A DNA stretch of 64,000 bases from Roseiflexus sp034432635 (GCA_034432635.1 DAOUBK010000057.1:1-64000), one strand, 5' to 3'; positions 16,189 to 25,488 are shown, counted from the stretch's first letter. Numbers and translations are program-made. Notes: a model not told the origin generated them from the letters alone.

Positions 16189-17832
16189 TCAGTTCACTCT
16201 CAACCGCAGCCGCACTCGACTCAGAATCCGCTGCCCGCGTGCCATAGTTGCGTTGAGTTCCGGCACATGCAGGAGCGCGGCGACACCGGCGTAGACCAGC
16301 CCTCCAGGAATCGTTGCGCCTGTCAGCCACGCCAGGAGCGGGAGGAAATCGCCAGGCCAGCGGTAGGTGTCACCAGGTGCAACGAAGGGTAGTACTGCAT
16401 ACGAGGATTGTTGCAGGAGGGCGAGGGTGAAAGCACACGCTAGGGTTGCCAGGATCATGGCGCCGGTTGCACGGAAGAAATCGTGCTCCAGTCCACCCAG
16501 CCGCCGTCCAAGCAGGGCAAGCAGGAGCGTGGCTTCAAACAGGTTCGCCAGGCTGAATGCTAGCCCCAGCCCACCCAGCCCCATGCCCAGACGCAGCAGC
16601 AACCATCCCAGACTGATGTTGAGCACCACTGCCAGCATGCCAGCGATCACCGGTGTGCGGGTATCCTGCATGGCAAAGAATGCGCGCACGGCGATTTCGG
16701 CAGCGGCGAATCCGGCAAGCCCCAGGGCATACATCGTCAGCGCCTCCGCCGTCAATGCTGCCGATACAGCGTCGAAAGCGCCGCGCTGGTAGAGTATGCG
16801 CAGCACAGGCAGCGCCAGGACGCCAAGAATCGCCGATGCGGGGAGCGCCAGGAAGAGCACGGCACGCACTCCGCCGAGCGCCGTCGCGCGCAATGTCACC
16901 CGGTCACCCGCAGCGTACTGACGCGCCATGTCGGGGAAGAGAACCGTTGCCAGGCTCAATGCAATCAATCCGTGCGGTAACATCATGAGCTGGAGCGCGT
17001 ATGCGTTGGCTGCCAGGGCTGCACTGCCCAGCGTCGATGCCAGACTGACAATTGCGATCATGTTGACCTGCCAGGCGGATTGACCGAAGACGCGCGGACC
17101 GAGCAGCCGCAGCACCTGTGCGACACCTTCGGCGTGGAAGAACGACAGCCAGGGAATGCGCACAGAGTGAGCGTCGGCGGGTTGCCGTCCGATCCGGTAG
17201 TTTGCACCAACGGCGTGCAGCCCCGGCAGTTGCACCAGCAGAAAGAGTGCTGCGCCGATATTCACCCCCCACACCAGACCGTAGATGCCGAACCATGGTC
17301 CGAGCAGTGCGCCGCCGATGATCCCCAGGTTGTACAGGTTCGATCCGACAGCGGGTAACGCAAAGCGATTGAACGATTCGAGCGTCGCTTTGGCAAGACC
17401 GCCGATGCCGAGCAGGAACGGCTGGATCAGCATCAGGCGCAGCACGTCTACCGTGAGCGCGCGCTCGGCTGCATCCAGTCCGCGCCCGACAGTTAGCGCC
17501 ACCAGAGGCGTGGCACACATCCACACCGCCGTGCATGCCGCAACCAGCGCCAGCAATGTCAGGTTCAGCACTGCCGACGCCAGGCGCCAGGCGTCACGGC
17601 GTTGCTCCAGCGCCGCCGAAAAAACTGGGATGAAAGCGGATCCCAGCGCGCCGCCGGCAACCACCAGGTAGATCAGATCGAGAATACCGAACGAAGCGCG
17701 AAATGCAGCCAGTTCGGCGCTAGTGCCGAACTGATGTGAAATCAATACATCGCGCGCCAGACCGAGGACCCGGCTTGCCAGGTATCCGGTGGCAACGATC
17801 ATGGTGTTCAGGAGCGCGCGTGGGTGTTTCAT
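16189..17832 (-). CDS. murJ: Lipid II flippase MurJ
   Basis: 547-residue polytopic membrane protein of the MOP/MurJ family that flips the peptidoglycan precursor lipid II across the cytoplasmic membrane. The N-terminus shows the diagnostic SRVLGLARDVLISHQFG segment near residues 20-36 and GGALGSAFIPVF near 60-71; about 13-14 hydrophobic helices follow. Length matches the family (500-550). Divergently arranged with rpsT, sharing a 139-bp intergenic region; its 3' end converges on the methyltransferase gene with a 120-bp gap in which I see nothing. Confidence 0.93.
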   Translation of the reverse strand: MKHPRALLNTMIVATGYLASRVLGLARDVLISHQFGTSAELAAFRASFGILDLIYLVVAGGALGSAFIPVFSAALEQRRDAWRLASAVLNLTLLALVAACTAVWMCATPLVALTVGRGLDAAERALTVDVLRLMLIQPFLLGIGGLAKATLESFNRFALPAVGSNLYNLGIIGGALLGPWFGIYGLVWGVNIGAALFLLVQLPGLHAVGANYRIGRQPADAHSVRIPWLSFFHAEGVAQVLRLLGPRVFGQSAWQVNMIAIVSLASTLGSAALAANAYALQLMMLPHGLIALSLATVLFPDMARQYAAGDRVTLRATALGGVRAVLFLALPASAILGVLALPVLRILYQRGAFDAVSAALTAEALTMYALGLAGFAAAEIAVRAFFAMQDTRTPVIAGMLAVVLNISLGWLLLRLGMGLGGLGLAFSLANLFEATLLLALLGRRLGGLEHDFFRATGAMILATLACAFTLALLQQSSYAVLPFVAPGDTYRWPGDFLPLLAWLTGATIPGGLVYAGVAALLHVPELNATMARGQRILSRVRLRLRVN

Positions 17833-17864
17833 GGGAGAACCGGGAACGCTGGTGATAGCGCTAT

Positions 17865-17893
17865 TTGCGCAGATGGTCGCTTCCTGGTATAAT
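17865..17893 (+). promoter_or_regulatory. Promoter of rpsT
   Basis: -35 TTGCGC (17865-17870), 17-base spacer, perfect -10 TATAAT (17888-17893), giving a start near 17900 and a roughly 72-base leader before the TTG start codon of rpsT. Confidence 0.8.
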
Positions 17894-17971
17894 CACAATT
17901 CAGCATGAGCGGCGCACCGGCAGCCGCTCTCATCATGAACAGCATGCACAGTATCGAGGAGAGTTCGAGTC

Positions 17972-18244
17972 TTGGCAAACACAAAATCTGCTGAAAAGCG
18001 CATCCGGGCAAATGCGCGCCGCGCGTTGCGCAACAAGATGTACCGTTCGCGGGTCAAGACGGCGATCAAGAAGGCGGAACGTGCAATTTTCGCGGGCACG
18101 CCCAATGCAGAACTGGTGCGCGAAGCGATGAGCCTGCTGGATCGCGCTGCGGTCAAGGGGATCATCCACAAGAACAACGCTGCGCGCCGCAAGTCGCGCT
18201 TGGCGAAGAAGTTCGCCAAAGCGACCATCGCTTCTCCATCCTGA
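17972..18244 (+). CDS. rpsT: 30S ribosomal protein S20
   Basis: 90-residue, strongly basic helical protein that binds 16S rRNA in the small subunit. The N-terminus ANTKSAEKRIR after the initiator and the KKAE..IF...N segment are diagnostic of bS20. The start is a rare TTG with GAGGAG about ten bases upstream; no ATG is available that gives the correct N-terminus. In other bacteria S20 is autoregulated and rare start codons are known for it, so the TTG may limit translation. It ends 6 bp from the convergent holA stop. Confidence 0.96.
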   Translation: MANTKSAEKRIRANARRALRNKMYRSRVKTAIKKAERAIFAGTPNAELVREAMSLLDRAAVKGIIHKNNAARRKSRLAKKFAKATIASPS

Positions 18245-18250
18245 CGCATT

Positions 18251-19198
18251 TCAGGAACACATTTTCGCAACGATCAGTTCCAGTCCGGCTTCAATCTCTG
18301 CGCGTCCGGTCTTCGATGCGTGGTCGAGTTCGAGCAGGCGTTGGTGCAGTTGACGCAGATCGGCGTCGCTGAGTCTGCGCACCTGCTCGATCGCTTTTCG
18401 CACGACAAACGGCTTCTGCCCCAACTGCGCCGCGATGTCGTCAGGACGCATGCGCTGTGCAACCAGATCTCTGACTCCCAGCAGGATGCGCACCTGCCGC
18501 GCCATCATGAACAGAATATACTGTGCTGCCTGACCATCGTCGAGCAGACGGCGCAGGCTGCCGAGCGCTGCGCTGCGGCGGCGGGCGCTCAGGTCGTCGA
18601 TGAAGGCAAACAGATTCTGCTCCTGCATATCGGCAACCAGCAGATCGACCTCGCGGACGGTGATGCGCCCGCCACGCCCGACAAAACTTGCCAGTTTGGC
18701 AAGTTCGTTGACCAGGGATCGCCCGTCGTTGCCTGCCAGCATGGTCAGCCGTTGGGCTGCATCGTTGTCGAGCGACACGCCGAGCGACTGCGCGCGTTCA
18801 TGCAACCAGTTCAGCAGCGCAACACCTTCGCGCGGAAGGCATTCGTGCAGGCTGGCATGTTTCTTCAGGAAGGTAAAGAGCGCGCTACGTCGATCCACGT
18901 CTTCGCTTTCGATGAAGACCAGGTCGCAGAAATCCGGCACACGCTCCAGGTACGCGCGCAGTTCATCACGATCTTTCCCAGCTTTTTGGTGTTTCAGCAG
19001 GTCGTGGACGATCACCAACCGCCGATCGGCAAGGAATGGCATCGCTTCGCAGGCGGTCACCAGCTCATCGAGCGTCGTTCGCCGTCCGTCGAGCGTCGTT
19101 ATATTCAGATCGGCGACCTCAGCCGGCACACGCGCCTTCAGTGCTGCCAGTGCTTCACTGCAGGCATATTCGTCTGGACCGTAGATGAGAAACAGCAT
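18251..19198 (-). CDS. holA: DNA polymerase III subunit delta
   Basis: 315-residue clamp-loader subunit that opens the sliding clamp during replication. The N-terminus MLFLIYGPDEYACSEAL matches the delta Rossmann-like start; LVIVHDLLK near 90, KxAxLxECLP and the C-terminal helical bundle segment ELDHASKTGRAE are family-like. The start at 19198 is chosen because homologues begin at that YGPDEY position; a longer in-frame extension to 19366 would add a Cys/Arg-rich, non-protein-like stretch that overlaps hairpin-forming DNA. Convergent with rpsT. Confidence 0.9.
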   Translation of the reverse strand: MLFLIYGPDEYACSEALAALKARVPAEVADLNITTLDGRRTTLDELVTACEAMPFLADRRLVIVHDLLKHQKAGKDRDELRAYLERVPDFCDLVFIESEDVDRRSALFTFLKKHASLHECLPREGVALLNWLHERAQSLGVSLDNDAAQRLTMLAGNDGRSLVNELAKLASFVGRGGRITVREVDLLVADMQEQNLFAFIDDLSARRRSAALGSLRRLLDDGQAAQYILFMMARQVRILLGVRDLVAQRMRPDDIAAQLGQKPFVVRKAIEQVRRLSDADLRQLHQRLLELDHASKTGRAEIEAGLELIVAKMCS

Positions 19199-19437
19199 GG
19201 CGCAGAACCTGAAACAGGAGAAAACCCCACCGCCGGCGTGAAGCGGATAGGTTTCGAACCTGCACACGGCAGGTGGGTGTCGGCCCGTGGGTATCTGCGG
19301 CCCGCCGCATAACCCATTGTGTCGGAGCGCGACTCCCTTCGAAACTGTGTTGGCTCGAAACAACACACCGCCCCCGACCGGGGTAGGGTTGGACTGATCG
19401 TACCACCATACTGCGTTTCTGGCAACTATGATTCTGG
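19199..19437 (-). other. Hairpin-rich spacer between aldo/keto reductase and holA genes
   Basis: 239 bp with no credible gene. It holds several perfect inverted repeats: TGTGTTG...CAACACA (about 19347-19368), ACCTGC/GCAGGT around 19256-19272, and TGCGGC/GCCGCA around 19293-19307. GGTTCGAA-like sequence resembles a tRNA T-loop but no full cloverleaf could be drawn. Some of these stems may terminate the upstream gene or form the holA leader. Confidence 0.4.
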
Positions 19438-20439
19438 TTACGAAAGGCGCATCTTCATCCAGCCCGATGTGTTGTGGAAATCGACGACGGCGCTGCCCGG
19501 CGGCACGAGTGCATCACACGCAGTGCGCAGATCGGCGCTCAATGTCATCTCCAGCACCGGCAGCGCTTCTTCCAGTTGCGCCAGGGTGCGTACCCCGAAG
19601 ATTGGCGCCGTAATGCCGGGTTGATCCTTGACCCACAGCAGCGCGAGTTGCGCAGGGGTAAGACCATGCTCGCGTGCAAGCGCAGCAAAGGCGCGACCGA
19701 CCTCAATGCCGCGTGCGGTAACACGTTCGGCGTAGATGCCGCCGCGCAGAACGACGCGCGAGTCGGGCGGAGGTGCAGCGACATCAGTATAGCGCCCTGC
19801 CAGCACACCCTGAGCCAGCGGCGCCCACGGAATAACTGCCAGACCATACGTTTGACAGAGCGGCAACAGTTCATTTTCGATGCGTCGATCAAGCAGGTTG
19901 TAGGGGGGTTGCTCCGAGACGTAGCGCACATATCCCTTCAACTCGCTTACCATCAGCGCCTCCATCACGCGCCAGGCAGGGTGGGTCGAACACCCGACAT
20001 AGCGCACCTTCCCCTGACGCACCAGGTCGGTCAGCGCTGCCAGCGTCTCTTCGACCGGCGTGGCAGGATCAGGACGATGGATCTGGTAGAGATCGATATG
20101 ATCGGTCTGCAAGCGGCGGAGACTATCTTCGCATGCGCGTATCAGGTGCAGGCGTGAATTGCCGCGATCGTTAGGACCTGGTCCGACAGGAAAATGTCCC
20201 TTGGTGGCGAGGAATACCTGGTCACGCTTTCCGTCACGCGCCAGGGCGCGCCCGATGATGCGTTCGCTCTCACCGTTGTTGTAACTGTTGGCTGTGTCGA
20301 ACATGTTGATCCCGGCGTCGAGGGCGCGATCGATAATGCGCAGCGCTTCTGCCTCATCGGTTGGATTGCCGAAATTCATTGCACCGATGCACAGCGGCAC
20401 CACACGCACGCCGGTACGACCAAACAGACGGTACTCCAT
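19438..20439 (-). CDS. Aldo/keto reductase
   Basis: 333-residue NADPH-dependent oxidoreductase with an (alpha/beta)8 barrel. The catalytic tetrad is visible: Asp48 (MFDTA), Tyr53 (NSYNNGESE), Lys80 (LATKG) and the His of YQIHRPDP near 120. The family reduces aldehydes and ketones; the closest-looking subgroup is the bacterial YhdN/Tas-type general stress and sugar-like reductases. Monocistronic as far as seen, divergent from the ALDH-like gene. AAGGA lies about twelve bases before the ATG. Substrate not predictable. Confidence 0.9.
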   Translation of the reverse strand: MEYRLFGRTGVRVVPLCIGAMNFGNPTDEAEALRIIDRALDAGINMFDTANSYNNGESERIIGRALARDGKRDQVFLATKGHFPVGPGPNDRGNSRLHLIRACEDSLRRLQTDHIDLYQIHRPDPATPVEETLAALTDLVRQGKVRYVGCSTHPAWRVMEALMVSELKGYVRYVSEQPPYNLLDRRIENELLPLCQTYGLAVIPWAPLAQGVLAGRYTDVAAPPPDSRVVLRGGIYAERVTARGIEVGRAFAALAREHGLTPAQLALLWVKDQPGITAPIFGVRTLAQLEEALPVLEMTLSADLRTACDALVPPGSAVVDFHNTSGWMKMRLS

Positions 20440-20741
20440 TATTTTTTGATCCTTGGCTCATTGATGAATACCTGAGTATACCACGATCCTGTGCAACGGA
20501 TCTGCTTCGGTCGGCGAAGCGTTCGCACGCATGCGACGGTCTGTGTGCCGGAGAGGAAGAGGCGGGTTGTCGATCATTCAGCGTCATGCTGTTTCTCTTC
20601 CCGACGTGATGCACAGCGTTATGATACAATACGAGGAAGACAGTTGCTCATCAGACGACGTTCAGGCGTTGTACGCAGAGTTGCTGCCGGAGCGCGCCAG
20701 GATGGACGAAGGCTGCCTGAAGGAAGAGGAAGGAGGCTGTG
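20440..20741. other. Divergent intergenic region, no gene seen
   Basis: 302 bp between the divergently read aldo/keto reductase and ALDH-like genes. A possible plus-strand -10 (TATGAT or TACAAT, about 20621-20631) has no convincing -35. Short open frames here have no ribosome site of note. The last bases hold AGGAGG of the next gene. Confidence 0.5.
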
Positions 20742-22469
20742 ATGACGGCCATTGCACCGGATCATCAGGCTGTGCCGAAGGCGTCTCATACGCCGCCGCT
20801 ATGGGCGGACGTGGATCGCGCGCTTGCCGATCTGCACTCCCGCAAGGACGCCTGGGTTCAGGTAAGTCTCAGTGAGCGCATCGACCTGATCGCCGCATTG
20901 CGTCGCAACCTTGCCGAGGCTGAGGAACACTGGATTACGATAAGCCTGGAGTCCAAGGGACTGGCGCCGGGAGGGTATGGCGAGGGTGAGGAGCGCACCT
21001 GGTTCACAATCCTGACCCGCGCCCTGCGATTGATCCATCAGGCGCTGAGCGATGTGCGCGATTATGGGCGTCCGCATCTTCCCGGCACTCTGACGACTCG
21101 ACCAGATGGGCAGGTGGTGGTACCGGTGTTGCCTGCCAGTCGTTACGATTCTGCGCTCTTCCCCCGGATGACCGGTGAGGTCTGGATCGAACCGGGTATG
21201 ACCGTTGAAGAAGTGGTGCAGCATCAGGCGGAGATCTACCGGAATCCGCCGGAGCATGGTCGGGTCGCGCTGATAGTGAATGCCAGCCAATCTTCTTTTC
21301 TGCCGGTTACCGATGTACTGCACAAATTGTTTGTCGATGGCGATGTGGTCGCACTGAAGCTGCACTCAACCAGCGCCTCGCTGGCATCGCTCTTTGAGGA
21401 GGTCTTTCGTCCGCTACTCGATCAGGGCGTTGTCCGACTGATCTATGGCGATAGTGACCTCGATACATACCTCTGCGCTCACGAACTGGTCGATACCATT
21501 CACTTCAGTAGCGCCGATGCCGCCTTCGATACGCAGATCTTTGGTACGGGACAGGAAGGCGTCGAACGTCGCGCGCGGCGTGAACCGTTGCTGGCAAAAC
21601 CGTTCAGCGGCGAGGTTGGCAACGTGACACCGGTGCTGGTCGTGCCGGGTCCGTGGAGCGACGAAGATCTCCACCGGCACGCAATTCTTCTGGTGCGTGC
21701 ATTCGTATGCAATGCAGCGTTTGTTTCTCCCGCTCCACGCCTGATTGTGCAGCACCGTGGGTGGCGGCGACGGGACTCATTCCTGGCGGCATTCGAGCAG
21801 GTGCTGGCGCGCATTCCCACTCGGCAGGCGCCGTTCCCTGAAGCGCGGCGACAGCTCGATACGCTCCTGAATGCCCACGCGCGCGCACATCGGATCGGTC
21901 AGGCAGATCTCGATCACCTGCCCTGGACGGTTATTCCCGACCTCGATCCTTCGTCGCTCGACGCGGACTGTTTTGTGCGCACAATGTTCTGCCCGGCTAT
22001 CGGTGAACTCGCGCTCGATGCAAAGGATGCGGCAACGTTCATCGAAACGGCAGTTGAGTTTCTCAACCGGCAGGTTCGAGGAACGCTGGCGGCGACGATT
22101 CTGATCCATCCGCGCACATTGCGTGAACGTCGGGTGCAGGCGGCATTCGAGCGCGCGTTGAACGATCTGCAGTACGGCACGATTACGATCAACGCCGTGG
22201 CGCAGCAAGCCGTGCTGGCGGGTGTGCTGCCGTGGGGTGCGTTCTCGATTGCCCATGGCGAGGGACGATCTGGCGGCAAAGTGGCGAACCCGCTGATGCT
22301 CCCCAACCCGCAAAAATCGATACTGCGCGGTCCCTTCAGCATCCCTCAACTGTTTCTCTCAGTCGAACCGCAACGCAACATTGAACTGTGCAAAGCGATC
22401 ACCCGCCTCGAACAGGCACCGTCGCCGTGGCGTCTGGCTCAATTGGTGCGTCTGGCATTGCGTCGGTAA
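20742..22469 (+). CDS. Divergent aldehyde dehydrogenase-family protein
   Basis: 575-residue protein with the ALDH fold signatures: the catalytic-Cys region FVCNAAF (Cys323), the Glu of GEVGN (Glu291, equivalent of ELGGK) and VALKLHST/SASLASLFEE in the cofactor region near 204-221. It is longer than usual ALDHs (about 480-500) by an N-terminal extension and an insert near 110-150 (PDGQVVVPVLPAS). Retention of Cys and Glu argues for activity, but the cofactor Lys of KPS motifs is replaced (VALKLHST), and the substrate is unknown. ATG at 20742 is preferred over the adjoining GTG because AGGAGG lies five bases before it. Confidence 0.78.
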   Translation: MTAIAPDHQAVPKASHTPPLWADVDRALADLHSRKDAWVQVSLSERIDLIAALRRNLAEAEEHWITISLESKGLAPGGYGEGEERTWFTILTRALRLIHQALSDVRDYGRPHLPGTLTTRPDGQVVVPVLPASRYDSALFPRMTGEVWIEPGMTVEEVVQHQAEIYRNPPEHGRVALIVNASQSSFLPVTDVLHKLFVDGDVVALKLHSTSASLASLFEEVFRPLLDQGVVRLIYGDSDLDTYLCAHELVDTIHFSSADAAFDTQIFGTGQEGVERRARREPLLAKPFSGEVGNVTPVLVVPGPWSDEDLHRHAILLVRAFVCNAAFVSPAPRLIVQHRGWRRRDSFLAAFEQVLARIPTRQAPFPEARRQLDTLLNAHARAHRIGQADLDHLPWTVIPDLDPSSLDADCFVRTMFCPAIGELALDAKDAATFIETAVEFLNRQVRGTLAATILIHPRTLRERRVQAAFERALNDLQYGTITINAVAQQAVLAGVLPWGAFSIAHGEGRSGGKVANPLMLPNPQKSILRGPFSIPQLFLSVEPQRNIELCKAITRLEQAPSPWRLAQLVRLALRR

Positions 22470-22523
22470 CCGATACACTCACGCATGGCGGGCACAGCAT
22501 ATGTCTGGTGGTAATGTCTAACA

Positions 22524-22546
22524 ATGCTGCCACCAGGCGGCAGCAT
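22524..22546 (+). other. Hairpin after the ALDH-like gene
   Basis: Perfect 8-bp inverted repeat ATGCTGCC / GGCAGCAT with a 7-base loop, 54 bp after the stop. No T-run follows, so termination is possible but not assured. The rest of this 185-bp gap shows nothing. Confidence 0.45.
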
Positions 22547-22654
22547 CGGCAAAGAATCGATCCTCCGGCTGTAACTGTGCTGCACGTGTACGATCATCTG
22601 CAATCGGCGTGAAGATGCTTGCATAGTTGTACCTGCAATGTGTGGTCTGCTTAT

Positions 22655-23233
22655 TCACCGACCCAAAGCGTAGAATTCATCGTTGGGGCGGAGGGCGCTC
22701 ATATTTGCCAGCCGGTTACTCATTGCAAAGAAGGCGGCAATTGCGCCAATCTCCCAGATATCCTCCTGTGTGAAGCCGTGATCGTACAGCGGTTGCCAGT
22801 CGGATTCGTCGATTCGGGCCGAGTCGCATGCGACTTTCAGTGCATAATCGAGCATGGCGCGTTGACGCGGCGTGATCTCGGCGCGACGATAATTGGTGGC
22901 AATCTGCGTGGCAAGCCGCGGGTTCTTGCTGCGGATTCTGAGGATAGCGCCGTGTGCGACCACACAGTAGAGACAGTCGTTTGCCGCCGAGGTGGCCACC
23001 ACAATCATCTCTTTCTCGGCTTTCGAAAGGTTGGAGGACCGTTCCATCAATGCATCGTGGTATGCGAAAAAGGCACGAAGCTCATCGGGACGATGAGCCA
23101 GCGCGAGAAACACATTGGGAATGAAGCCGGTCTTTTCGGCAACCTTCTCGATCCGCTCGCGCATATCCTGCGGTAGCGCATCGAGCCGTTCAGGGATAGG
23201 GAAACGACTAACGGGACGCTGGCTGTCGCTCAT
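22655..23233 (-). CDS. Peroxidase-related protein (AhpD/carboxymuconolactone decarboxylase family)
   Basis: 192-residue helical protein of the AhpD-like superfamily, in the branch called uncharacterised peroxidase-related enzyme. The redox pair Cys-x2-Cys is seen in NDCLYCVVAHG near residues 83-93, with the following His of the AhpD motif. AhpD-type proteins reduce peroxides through this disulfide. The start at 23233 is chosen for AGGAG six bases upstream; a longer in-frame start at 23332 has no support. No partner gene nearby. Confidence 0.85.
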   Translation of the reverse strand: MSDSQRPVSRFPIPERLDALPQDMRERIEKVAEKTGFIPNVFLALAHRPDELRAFFAYHDALMERSSNLSKAEKEMIVVATSAANDCLYCVVAHGAILRIRSKNPRLATQIATNYRRAEITPRQRAMLDYALKVACDSARIDESDWQPLYDHGFTQEDIWEIGAIAAFFAMSNRLANMSALRPNDEFYALGR

Positions 23234-23384
23234 AGGAAGCTCCTGTCCTGCACTGGCGCCGGGTCTAGTGCAGCATGGTCTGCGCTTGATCGCCACCCAG
23301 AGGTTCCACGATGAGTGCGCATCGCTGCACATGCCCCCATCATAGCATTCCGGCGCAGGCCTGTCCAGGGATCACTGCCTGTGA

Positions 23385-24349
23385 CAGGGCTTTTCAAAGT
23401 CTTAATGGCAACAACAGAGAGAAACCGATATCCAGCCTGGCCCGGATGAGTCGTTGGGCATCGGGAAGGAAGTGACCAGAGAACAGGTGGCGCACCAACG
23501 AGCGTGCTGCGTTGCGGATACTACTGAGCGCCGGCGCGATGCGGCAGCCGTGGAGGCGGTCTTCGTCCATGGTCACGTCCCGAACATAAAAGACTCGATT
23601 TTTAATGGTCCAGTGGTTGCGCAAGAGGCGTGCGGCGTCTGCTGTGGTGAGTGACCAGGGGAATGCGACCCCTGCCACCCGTACACGAACCCGCTCTTCC
23701 TGACTGGTCGCCGTCTTTCTGGAGCGGCGGATGCGTCCACACCACTGCACCCCTGGCCACCCGTACTGGGTGTGCAGATAGTGTTGCTCAGGGTCACAGG
23801 GAACCGTCCATACGTCGCGCAGCTCGCTGCGTCCGTGGCCTTTGCTGGTGTCTGCGTGGTACACGGGCTGGTTCCCACGTTGCTGCGACCACCACGTGAT
23901 CCACGCCTCCACTGCTTCCCGCACCTGAGGCTAATTGTGCTTCACCAGCCCGATGGAGGGGCCCCCCTTTTTCCACCACCGTTTGCACCACGGGGGCTTG
24001 CAAGATGGCAGCATCGGCGCTCACCACCTTCCCTGCCAGTGGCACCTCCTCCAACAGCGCCAGCGCCGCAGCCAGCTCGTTCTCCGCGTCCACCCGACGC
24101 TGTGCCACGACCTTCCCCAGCTCCTGCCCCGCCATCGTCAGCACTGCCAGCGCACGCTCCCCGCTCCGCTTGCTCCCGCGCAACCGCTTCCCATCAACCA
24201 CATGGGCCCGCTCCTCCCCCAGCCAAGACCGCAGCACTTCTTCCAGCACTCCGCTCTCCACATCCTGCAACGCATACCACACCGTGCTCAACCCAGGATA
24301 CCGCCACAGCCGCAGCCGCCAGACCAACTCCTCCGCGAAAAGCCCTAGC
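23385..24349 (-). mobile_element. Degenerate ISAs1-type insertion sequence
   Basis: About 0.96 kb bounded by imperfect inverted ends sharing AGGGCTTTTC (plus strand about 23386-23395; minus strand about 24338-24347), enclosing a broken DDE transposase. Full ISAs1 elements are usually 1.2-1.4 kb, so the N-terminal part of the transposase gene appears lost. The limits are inferred from the shared ends; flanking GATCAC sequences beside both ends may belong to longer repeats. Confidence 0.55.
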
Positions 24350-24393
24350 CTGTGATCACTATGCGATGACCTGGATGGGCGCCTCTTACTCAT
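23394..24393 (-). pseudogene. Broken ISAs1/H-repeat family transposase
   Basis: Two frames together spell an ISAs1 transposase. The first (ATG at 24393 to about 23965) holds AHVVDGKRLRGS, KVVSADAAILQ and ends TVVEKGG; the second (about 23960 to 23394) resumes with LVKHN, then an in-frame TAG at 23933-23931 where homologues have Gln, and continues PQVREAVEAW through RNHWTIKNRVFYVRDVT. So there is one frameshift, in a run of G just after VEKGG, plus one nonsense codon. The N-terminal ~100 residues typical of the family are missing as well. Certainly inactive. Confidence 0.88.
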
Positions 24394-24462
24394 CCCGGAC
24401 CGTCTCCCACAGCGATTCGCAACGGGATGCGGATCGCCAGGGTCCGATGGAGAGATTGAACC

Positions 24463-24491
24463 TTGACACGTGCCACGCAGCCATGTATAAT
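24463..24491 (+). promoter_or_regulatory. Promoter of the metal ABC transporter operon
   Basis: Consensus -35 TTGACA (24463-24468), 17-base spacer, consensus -10 TATAAT (24486-24491); start near 24498. It lies only about 110 bp beyond the IS remnant. Confidence 0.88.
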
Positions 24492-24510
24492 GCACGTGTG
24501 ATTTAGGTAT

Positions 24511-24522
24511 GACAAAATTGTC
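24511..24522 (+). promoter_or_regulatory. Candidate metal-regulator operator
   Basis: GACAA-AA-TTGTC, an inverted repeat, lies about 20 bases after the -10 and just past the expected transcript start of a metal-uptake operon. Position and dyad shape fit a DtxR/MntR- or Fur-type repressor site; the flanking TTTAGGTAT may extend it. The regulator is not identified. Confidence 0.5.
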
Positions 24523-24540
24523 TTTTCGGAGTTCTGAATT

Positions 24541-25488
24541 ATGGACAGATTGAAGCCATACGCCACGATCTGGATCGTGCTGGTGGCAGTCCTGATCGCC
24601 GGGTGTGCCCAACCCGCAGCCGGCGGCGATGATCTCGCTGCCCGGCCGATCCGTGTGGTTGCGACAACCGGCATGGTTGGCGATCTGGTGCGCAACGTTG
24701 GTGGCGAGCGGGTTGAGGTTGTCATCCTGATGGGACCGGGAATCGATCCACATCTCTACAAAGCCAGCGCCGATGACGTGGTGCAGTTGCAGCGGGCGGA
24801 TATTATCTTCTACAACGGTCTCCATCTCGAAGCGGCGATGAGTGAGGTGCTCGAGCGGATGCAGAGTCGTAGCCGGACGGTTGCAGTAACCGGCGGCATC
24901 CCGCGTGAGGCGCTGCTTCCATCCGACGAGTACGATAACCTGTTCGATCCTCACGTCTGGTTCGATGTCGCGTTGTGGCGTCAAACGGTGGACTATGTGC
25001 GCGATGTGTTGATCGATCTGGATCCGGGGCATGCGTCGATCTATCGAGCGAACGCTGAGTCCTATGGGCGTCAGCTTGATGAGTTGCATGCCTATGTGCA
25101 GGGTCAGGCGGCGCTTATCCCCGAAGATCGACGTGTACTGGTCACCGCGCACGACGCCTTCCGCTATTTTGCCCGCGCCTATGGATTCGAGGTACATGGA
25201 TTGCAGGGCATCAGCACTGCGGTCGAGGCTGGCACTGCCGATGTTCAGAGTCTTGCCGATTTTATAGCAGCACGGCGCATCCCTGCGATATTCGTCGAGA
25301 CTTCTGTACCGCAGCGAACGCTGGAGGCAGTGCAATCTGCAGTGCGTGCGCGCGGGTTCGAGGTGCGTATCGGTGGGGAACTTTTCTCCGATGCACTCGG
25401 CGATCCCGGTACGCCAGAGGGTGAATACATCGGAATGGTGCGCCACAATATCGATACTATCGTTACGGCGTTACAGAGCGAACGTTGA
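24541..25488 (+). CDS. Metal ABC transporter substrate-binding lipoprotein (TroA/ZnuA family)
   Basis: 315-residue cluster A-I metal-binding protein. Signal peptide with lipobox (LIAGC, Cys22), then the ligands expected of the TroA fold: His71 in GIDPHLY, His138 in FDPHVWF and His204 in TAHDAF, with a C-terminal acidic ligand probably in the FSDALG region. Three His resemble TroA/ZnuA more than the His-His-Glu-Asp set of Mn-specific MntC/PsaA, yet the His-rich loop of ZnuA is absent. Zinc or manganese are both possible. First gene of a four-gene operon with ATPase and two permeases. Confidence 0.92.
   Translation: MDRLKPYATIWIVLVAVLIAGCAQPAAGGDDLAARPIRVVATTGMVGDLVRNVGGERVEVVILMGPGIDPHLYKASADDVVQLQRADIIFYNGLHLEAAMSEVLERMQSRSRTVAVTGGIPREALLPSDEYDNLFDPHVWFDVALWRQTVDYVRDVLIDLDPGHASIYRANAESYGRQLDELHAYVQGQAALIPEDRRVLVTAHDAFRYFARAYGFEVHGLQGISTAVEAGTADVQSLADFIAARRIPAIFVETSVPQRTLEAVQSAVRARGFEVRIGGELFSDALGDPGTPEGEYIGMVRHNIDTIVTALQSER

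Noticed and set aside
19240..19330. tRNA-like segment with GGTTCGAA near the holA leader
   Set aside because: The T-loop-like motif is not flanked by a matching 5-bp stem, and no acceptor or D arm could be paired, so no tRNA is called.
23794..25446. 550-codon minus-strand open frame across the metal-binding protein gene
   Set aside because: Most of it is the antisense shadow of the clearly coding TroA-type gene; only its tail, inside the IS remnant, reflects real transposase sequence.
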